A DNA stretch of 64,000 bases from Prinsepia uniflora (lineage: Eukaryota > Streptophyta > Magnoliopsida > Rosales > Rosaceae): positions 1,478,317 through 1,542,316 of the forward strand of contig CM064864.1 in assembly GCA_032719365.1 (NCBI GenBank), written 5' to 3'. Of the stretch, positions 58,001 to 64,000 are shown piece by piece. The first letter of the stretch is position 1; every line of letters starts with the position of its first letter. The notes beneath the pieces were generated by a model. The model worked only from the letters and a program-made list of their open reading frames with translations, was not told the origin of the DNA and did not search any database. Position numbers and translations under genes: made by a program.

Positions 58001-59075
58001 TATGATCCTTCCATTAACAATGAACACGAACACTAACCCCAACAATTAGAAATTAAAGATAAGGAGAAAATGTATGAAATAGTAAAAGGAAGATCGAGGA
58101 GTGTTTTTTTTTTTCAACGGGCGAGTGTCCTAAACCCTAAAAACCCAACAAGTTCTTCCTTAATCCTTCCAACAAACCATCATGCAAAATTTTACAATCA
58201 GCCCACAAAATCCATCTAACTCAACTCAATCATCAATTAAATAAACCCAATTTTAAACAAACTCAGAAACAAAGCCTTACTGCAAATTTGTCGACACTGT
58301 TCTTCTTCTTCCGCGGAAATTGGTACTCGAAGGAGGGGACTCCACTTCCTAAGACGGGGGCAAGGGATTATGTGAAGTTGAGATTGAAGCAAAGGAGGTG
58401 TGGAATTCGAAAGCTACACGGACTGAAGGAGCGGAGGTCGGACAGAGAAGAAAACCACAGACTGAAGCAATGGAATTGTTGAAAGAACTGAATACAAAGC
58501 AATAGAATTCGAAAAGTGGTTCGATGCTGGAAGAACGAAACCGCAATTTAACTAAAAGGGCAAAATTGTAAAAACACTGCTCATAAACAGTGACAAACAC
58601 AGCCATTTTAGTATATAGTTAATTTGTGAATTCCACCTATGGATGTGTTACTTTGAAAATTCCTTGTTTAGTAGTTTGTTATGCTCAATGTGGTGTACGT
58701 GCTTCTTTACTACTTCCTTAACTACCTACTTGCAATGCATATATCTTTTGTTTTTTAGTACATTTCTTTATACTATAGCTTGAATTCCATGGAACTTTGA
58801 CATTCCTCATTCAAACATACCCTAATAGAAACTAGAAACAGAAACAATCTTACAACAAAAATCAGAAGGTTTCTCCAATTGATTAAAAACCTGTACAACA
58901 AAAATCTTTCAATCTAAGTGGACTAATTTAACAAAGATTCGAAATGCATATATAAACATTAAAAGATAAAGTGGACTTATTTAACAAATTATATATCTCA
59001 TCATACACAAACAGAAAACAAATCCAATAATTCAGAAGAGACTCAAAACAAAGGAAATAATGAAAAGCATACCAA
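55001..59075. other. AT-rich intergenic DNA
   Basis: About 4 kb without a supported gene. The minus strand at 58600-58290 has the C/T-rich composition of a 5' leader and ends near TTTGCAGTAAG. Minus-strand DNA near 55930-55800 has an acceptor-like TTCGCAG followed by GC-balanced sequence, so a spliced non-coding transcript or leader is conceivable. A 20-bp unit AGACGATTGAAAATAGACAG is tandemly doubled near 55632-55671. The open frame at 55388 has no signature. Confidence 0.35.
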
Positions 59076-59927
59076 TCACTGCTGCTGTTGATTTTGTTGC
59101 TGGTTCTGAGGGTTGGGTGGAGGTGGGATTCCAGGACGAGGGGGTCCAAACACAGGAACTCCACCACCAGACAGAGGCATCCCAGGACGTTGAGGTGGAG
59201 GACCTTGCATTCCGGGGCGAGGGGGAGGCGGTGGACCCCTCATCATCTGACCAGGCGGTGGAGGACCCATGGGTCTCTGCACAAACTGCATCGGAGGCGC
59301 GCCAGGAAATTGCTGGGTTGGGCCACCGGGTCTAGAGAACTGCGGAGGCACACCAGGGGGTGGGCCGCGTGACATCTGAGGTGGACCCTGCCCGGGATAT
59401 CCAGGCATCTGCCCAGGCGGCCGAATCACCGGAGCAGACGGGTATGACATAGGCGGTGCGGAGAGGTTCGGAACTGGCGGGCGAGAAATCTGTGGCTGCA
59501 TCATTCCAGGGGCGGGACCACCGACGCCGCGAACCGGACCGGAGAGACCAGGCTGGGCCTGTGCCAGTGGTGCAGTGGGGATACCGCGACCGGCGGCTCG
59601 ACCCAAACCGGGTCCAGCCAAAGCGGCGGCAGTTGCGGCTTTAGAACGCGACTCTTCCTGAAGAGGTGGGCCCTCGACGGTCATGGAAATGACCTCTTCT
59701 CCGCGGAGGAGGACGAGGCCTAGGGTTCGGCGGTCGTCGCGTTCCTCGTTACTGTTCTTCCCTTTCAATAGGGGGAGCTTGCGGAACTCCTCGCAGTCTC
59801 CGAGGACGAGGTTCATGTGGCGATCGAAGGCCATGAACTTGCCGATGAGCTGCCGACCGTCTTGGATCGTGACTCGCATTCGATAGTTTATGAATTGGAG
59901 CATCTTGGAGCTCTTCGACATCGACAT
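59076..59927 (-). CDS. SmB: Spliceosomal Sm protein B (SmB/B')
   Basis: A core protein of the heptameric Sm ring on U1, U2, U4 and U5 snRNAs, acting in pre-mRNA splicing in the nucleus. A single uninterrupted frame gives 283 residues. I start at 59927 (MSMSKSSKMLQF); an upstream in-frame ATG at 59966 adds 13 residues not expected in the family. Sm1 is INYRMRVTIQDGRQLIGKF followed by AFDRHMNLVLGDCEEF, and Sm2 is GLVLLRGEEVISMTVEGPP, together residues 8-90. The tail is Gly/Pro/Met-rich with PPPGM-like repeats and ends in a Gln run. Length and layout are normal for plant SmB. The stop codon is followed at once by TTG|GTATGC, a possible donor, so a 3' untranslated intron may exist. This is a conserved housekeeping gene, with no sign of decay. 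Confidence 0.95.
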   Translation of the reverse strand: MSMSKSSKMLQFINYRMRVTIQDGRQLIGKFMAFDRHMNLVLGDCEEFRKLPLLKGKNSNEERDDRRTLGLVLLRGEEVISMTVEGPPLQEESRSKAATAAALAGPGLGRAAGRGIPTAPLAQAQPGLSGPVRGVGGPAPGMMQPQISRPPVPNLSAPPMSYPSAPVIRPPGQMPGYPGQGPPQMSRGPPPGVPPQFSRPGGPTQQFPGAPPMQFVQRPMGPPPPGQMMRGPPPPPRPGMQGPPPQRPGMPLSGGGVPVFGPPRPGIPPPPNPQNQQQNQQQQ

Positions 59928-60457
59928 AGTGGCTGCGATCAGCTCCACGCCGTTTTGGACAAACAAAGAGAAGTGGAATTGAAAACCCCAGGGTTTTGAA
60001 TTATTATTATTTCCTATCTACTAAAGCTGATGCAGCCTGCAGTGCACCGACCATTATACCCCTATTATCTTTTAGTCTCTTTGTTGCGAATATCTTTTAA
60101 TCTCTTCGTTGCGAATAATAAGTTGGGAGTGTTTGCCCTTCTTGGACAGATGGCTTCATTGTGTGTTCGCATTACTCCGTCCTTGGAATGTTTTCCCCTT
60201 TTTTCTTCTTTAATTTTTATGAACGGAGAAAGCCTTTCACACAAGAGAGCAGAAACAACGACAACACAAGCAGAAACAGGAGAACACCACCGAAACAACA
60301 GGGAAGGGCAACAACAACATAGGATAGGGACCTAAACAATTTGTGCAGACTACCAAACATAAGACAAGCTTCTGAGACCGCCAGCACAGAGGAAGTCCGT
60401 GGAGCCTAGCACCGAGGAACAGGCAGAGTCAGGGAGGGCTGGGCAGCCCGTCTTTGT
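59928..60457. promoter_or_regulatory. SmB upstream region
   Basis: The presumed promoter and leader of SmB on the minus strand. It contains a 25-bp tandem duplication at 60067-60116 (ATCTTTTAGTCTCTTTGTTG and variant). No other gene is seen; the plus-strand frame at 60030 has no signature. Confidence 0.4.
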
Positions 60458-61850
60458 TTAAAATAAACACCAGCGAGGATGGGGTCTGTTAAGCCAAATA
60501 CCCGGGCTCATCCTCGTAGTAGCCAGCGACGCCAAGTGATCCGCCGCAGAATTTCCATCACGACAAATCCATGACCAGGAGCAGGAGACGAAGTGGAGGA
60601 GACATCCTTGATTCTCAAAAGAATTGGGAAGAGCTTCCAGTTTCCCCGTCCAATACGGCCCCGAAGGCAATCAATGATGGTCTTTGAGTCGGATTCAATG
60701 ATGATGTTATCAAGGTGAAAGTCCTTGGTGAAAACGCAGGCTTCCAAAATAACCGAGGCTTCAGCATGAAGCACAGAGCTCGCCAAGCTAGGAACAGATT
60801 TTGCTCCGATGAACTGTCCATTAGAATCACGGAAAAAATGCCCAAACCCGACCGACAGGAAACAGGGCGCCAGGAAGCGTCGACATTGATTTTTTAGTGG
60901 TGAGGAGGGGGTCTTGCCAGCATTGAGAGATTGGAGTCTCTTGGGTTGGGCGAATTGGGGTGTGGGGGGTGACCTTCAAGGTCGTTTGTGAGAATTCAAG
61001 AATAGCCTTCAGCAAAATTTTTACTTCCTGAAGAGGATGGGGCGGCCGGTGACGAAAAACATCGTTATTCTGCGCCTTTCAAATTTACCAGAAGGCAGAC
61101 ATGATGTGTCCCACAACTTGCAGTCTACGGGCTTTGGACAAAGAGTCCCCAGAAATCGCCCCCAGCATCCAAGCATTGATGGAAGTGAGAAGGTGCCCTT
61201 ATTAATGACATAGTGAAGGTCACTCCCGAATCATAGGAGATCAACCCAAGGGCACAAGAGCAGAAGGTGTTCCACAGTTTCCTCGCCCTCCAAACGTAAA
61301 GGGCAGGTGGGGTTGCTGCTAATTCTTCTCCGGGTCAGGTTGGCAGCAGTGGCAATCCTATTACGCAGGTGACGCCACGTGAAGTTCCTGATTTTTGTAG
61401 GGGTGAGGGATTGCCAAAATTGCTTTCCACAGGACTGGGGTAGTAGAGAAGGAGGATGAGGGACCAGAGGCAGTTGTTTGAGACGAGATCGCATGGATGC
61501 TGTGATAGCCTGATCTTACCGTGTAATAGCCATTCTTTGTCAAAGGCCAAACAATACGGTCATCATCCATATTCCTTCCAATTGGAGTTCGCAACACGAC
61601 AGGAATATCCTCCAGAGCAATAGCGTTCTCCACAGCTTCCAGGTTCCATCCACCAATCTCCCAACCGATCAGGGACTCGACCTTTTGTTGGGCAAGGACC
61701 ATAGTGTTTGGTCGGGTTTTGGGGATACCAGAGTCAGAGCTTCGTAACCAATTATTGGTCCATAGACAAGCCTTACTCCCATTTAGAACCTGCCAACAAG
61801 AACCATTTATGATGACCTCCCTAGCCTCCAGCTCCAAGCCCAAGAGTCCC
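60458..61850 (-). pseudogene. Degenerate LINE: RT tail, zinc domain and RNase H
   Basis: Read on the minus strand from 61850 down. First comes a reverse-transcriptase tail with GSKACLWTNNWL and DDDRIVWPLTKNGYYTVRSG. Then a zinc-binding RVT segment with KIRNFTWRHLRNRI and EETVEHLLLLCPW. Then, in another frame, an RNase H-like segment with SSVLHAEASVILEAC and IIIESDSKTIIDCLRG. Several frameshifts separate these parts. This order is typical of plant L1-type non-LTR elements with a terminal RNase H. The upstream endonuclease and most of the reverse transcriptase are missing. Confidence 0.85.
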
Positions 61851-64000
61851 TTCCTGACAGGACCCTACCCGATACAGAGTAAAATATCATCAGGTCCTGC
61901 TTTTATTTGACAGAAGTCCTACCGGACAAGCGATAACGTAATTTCGCTAGTTCATGCTTCCACCTCTAAGCCTCGAATTTTGTGCAATAGGCCTGGAGCA
62001 TCACTAAACTCGGAAAACGTGTGAGTGGATAAAAAGAAATAATTTAAAATATCATTTGAAATCATATAGATTTTACCTTCCGTGTTCCAAAATCATGCAT
62101 ACATACGAAAACCATTTCAAAACTGTTTCATTTCGATTAGAATAAAACACAATTTATCATCTCGAAATACGTAAAAAGAATTTTCAAATCAATCGTCATT
62201 AAACCATTTAAAACCTCGGTAAGTTGATATAACCATAACCATAAGAAATGTACATCAATCACAAACAATCAACCCACCAACATCACAATGTCACACATGA
62301 AACCACTACCCTATTGGCAGGTACACCACAAACTCACTCGTGATTCGGAGCTCAGCTCGATGTCCAAGTCATCACAACACAATCTCATAAGCCATCAGGT
62401 CAATCCACACAATCAATCCATAACCAACATCAGTACAGAACTCACATATAGTCAACTCATCATCAATACATATGCACAACATCAATCATCACATCACAAG
62501 GCACTACCAGTAGGACATCACACAATCACTAGGGATTCGGAGCCCCTAGCTCGACGTCTGAGTCGTCAGATACAGTCTCAAGATTCGGAGCCCCGGTCTC
62601 GACGTCTGAGACTCACATCCAATCAACATCATCACAACAACATTTCACACATCACAAGTTCCGACAAACACAAACTTATCTCACAGCCCAATATCACACA
62701 TCGTCACAACATATTACATCATAAACACCGATAAACCACATATCATGACTCAAAATCAAAAATTAAACCATCATCACAATCTCAGGCTAAGCCCCAAATG
62801 CAACTCAAATGTCAATTCTCGTAAAACGTGTCATTAAGGTTACTTTCGTAAAAACTGTCCAGAAATCATATGAAATTCACAAATATCCCAAATCACGTTA
62901 TCTCATGTCATTATTCTCATTTAATTTAAAATCACATTCGAATCAGAAACCTAAATCGAATTTGCAGAAATCCTCGAAAAACGCATAAAAAAATACTAAT
63001 ATAATATTCATAAAATCATCGAAAATTCATATAAAATCTCAACCACTTCAATATCATCAAAATCACATAGAAATACATGTAAATCATGTAAGTAGCATGC
63101 ATAAAATTTGAGGGAAAGAAAGTGCACTCACACCTTCGTATTGTCGTATTCCATTTTGCATGGTTTTCTGTAATTTTTGGGAATGTCACTTTCTGTCATA
63201 AACCATATCACAAATCATCCCAAATATCTTCTATTTTAATCTTATAATTTTTGGAATTTTAAATGTATTTAAAATGCACCCTACACTTTCGAACAACCAA
63301 AACAACCCTGAGACGATACTTGATCGCCTCGAGAATTGTACCTTGGACTCATAACATCAAAAGGATGAACTTTCGTGTTGAACGCACCTCGATATTCATG
63401 CTCAGGCACCCCCACACGCCACCCAAAGTAGGTTAGGAAGGGATCTACACATTTAATTCGAATTCGACCCAGGGCCTTTTCCACCTTTTTCAATTCAGAT
63501 TCGACCAACATCTTCTAAACTAAGTTACAAAGGGATCTACACATTCAAAACCAAGAAAACTTACCCAAAAATAGTTCGTCGACCATCAACCTTTTCGACT
63601 GTCCGTCTAACTTGTTACCAGAGTGATTTCTACATCCAAACCCACAACCCAGGGCCTTATCAGGGTCGCAAGAACTCGGAGAAAGCAATCACAAGCTTGT
63701 TTCCCAAGTTCTCACTCAAACTTGATTGAGCAACCCAAAACCCACAAGGTTTTACTTACGGGTTCAAGTCTGGGCTTTTGGGTCTGAGCTGAACAGCTCC
63801 AATTCTTCTCTCGTCTTCCTCTCCACTAATTTCTCTCCTTCTAATTCTTCCTTTCTTCTCTGGTTTTTCTTCCCCTATGTTGTCTTTGGTTTTCCTCTTT
63901 TTGGCTGTGAACACACAACACACACAAGCATCATACTTAATACAATACAAACCCACAACAACCCAAGTTGGTAGCACAAACATATAACAGATAAGGGACA
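61851..64000. other. Unclassified repeat-like DNA to window end
   Basis: No supported gene. Bases 62335-62610 hold three or four degenerate repeats of GATTCGGAGC...CTCGACGTCTGAGTC. AC-rich low-complexity DNA surrounds them. Around 63420-63680 phrases such as AGGAAGGGATCTACACATT and ACAAAGGGATCTACACATTC repeat. The style resembles non-coding parts of large LTR elements, but no LTR pair or primer site is visible within the window. Confidence 0.35.
62335..62610 (+). repeat. Degenerate GATTCGGAGC repeats
   Basis: Occurrences at about 62341, 62526 and 62581 share GATTCGGAGC followed after a few bases by CTCGA(C/T)GTC(T/C). The spacing is irregular, so this is a diverged tandem family. Confidence 0.65.

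Noticed and set aside
58288..58606. Coding gene at 58288-58606 on either strand
   Set aside because: Composition looks like an untranslated leader; neither frame shows a domain or conserved splice partner.
62288..62734. 148-codon His/Ser/Asn-rich frame
   Set aside because: It follows AC-rich repeat DNA and has no recognisable domain.

Overview
The window is nuclear DNA of a dicot plant. The evidence is spliced genes with GT-AG introns, wall-associated receptor kinases, DETOXIFICATION-type MATE transporters, a P-class PPR gene, a pollen-germination-related TPR gene, WAT1-family remnants, and LTR retrotransposons primed by initiator tRNA-Met. I cannot name the species. No bacterial operon, CRISPR array, rRNA or tRNA was recognised. 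All exon coordinates come from reading splice signals and reading frame by eye.

Layout. (1) 1-6006: a Copia gag scrap, AT-rich DNA, a 43-unit GA microsatellite, then an intact eight-exon MATE gene. (2) 6343-12801: an old long-inverted-repeat (MULE-like) element split by a very young full-length Copia element (7220-12508, target duplication GGGAA). (3) 13947-32721: a wall-associated kinase (WAK) cluster. It holds an intact gene on the minus strand, a decayed fragment at 21319, and a plus-strand gene that is intact except for a 3.0-kb gag-only LTR element inserted in the codon for the F of its DFG motif. MITEs, a hAT element, a Copia remnant and an AT-rich repeat family fill the space between. 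(4) 35553-38134: a second MATE gene with exactly the same internal exon lengths as the first. (5) 38596-48581: a PPR gene (minus) and an NPG-related TPR gene (plus) diverge from a shared intergenic region. (6) 49249-54311: a WAT1-like transporter present only as two complementary pieces in permuted order, truncated by Copia and Gypsy debris, then a second hAT element with an 8-bp target duplication. (7) 55000-64000: AT-rich DNA, the spliceosomal SmB gene (minus), a degenerate LINE and unclassified repeat DNA.

Gene relationships. The MATE and WAK genes are a locally duplicated transport and cell-wall-sensing neighbourhood of the kind that turns over quickly. The PPR, NPG-related and SmB genes look like conserved single-copy housekeeping genes. 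The most notable observations are the recent transposon disruption of the WAK kinase, the young Copia element with asparagine in place of a catalytic aspartate in its integrase, the permuted WAT1 remnants, and the MATE pair that brackets the WAK cluster.
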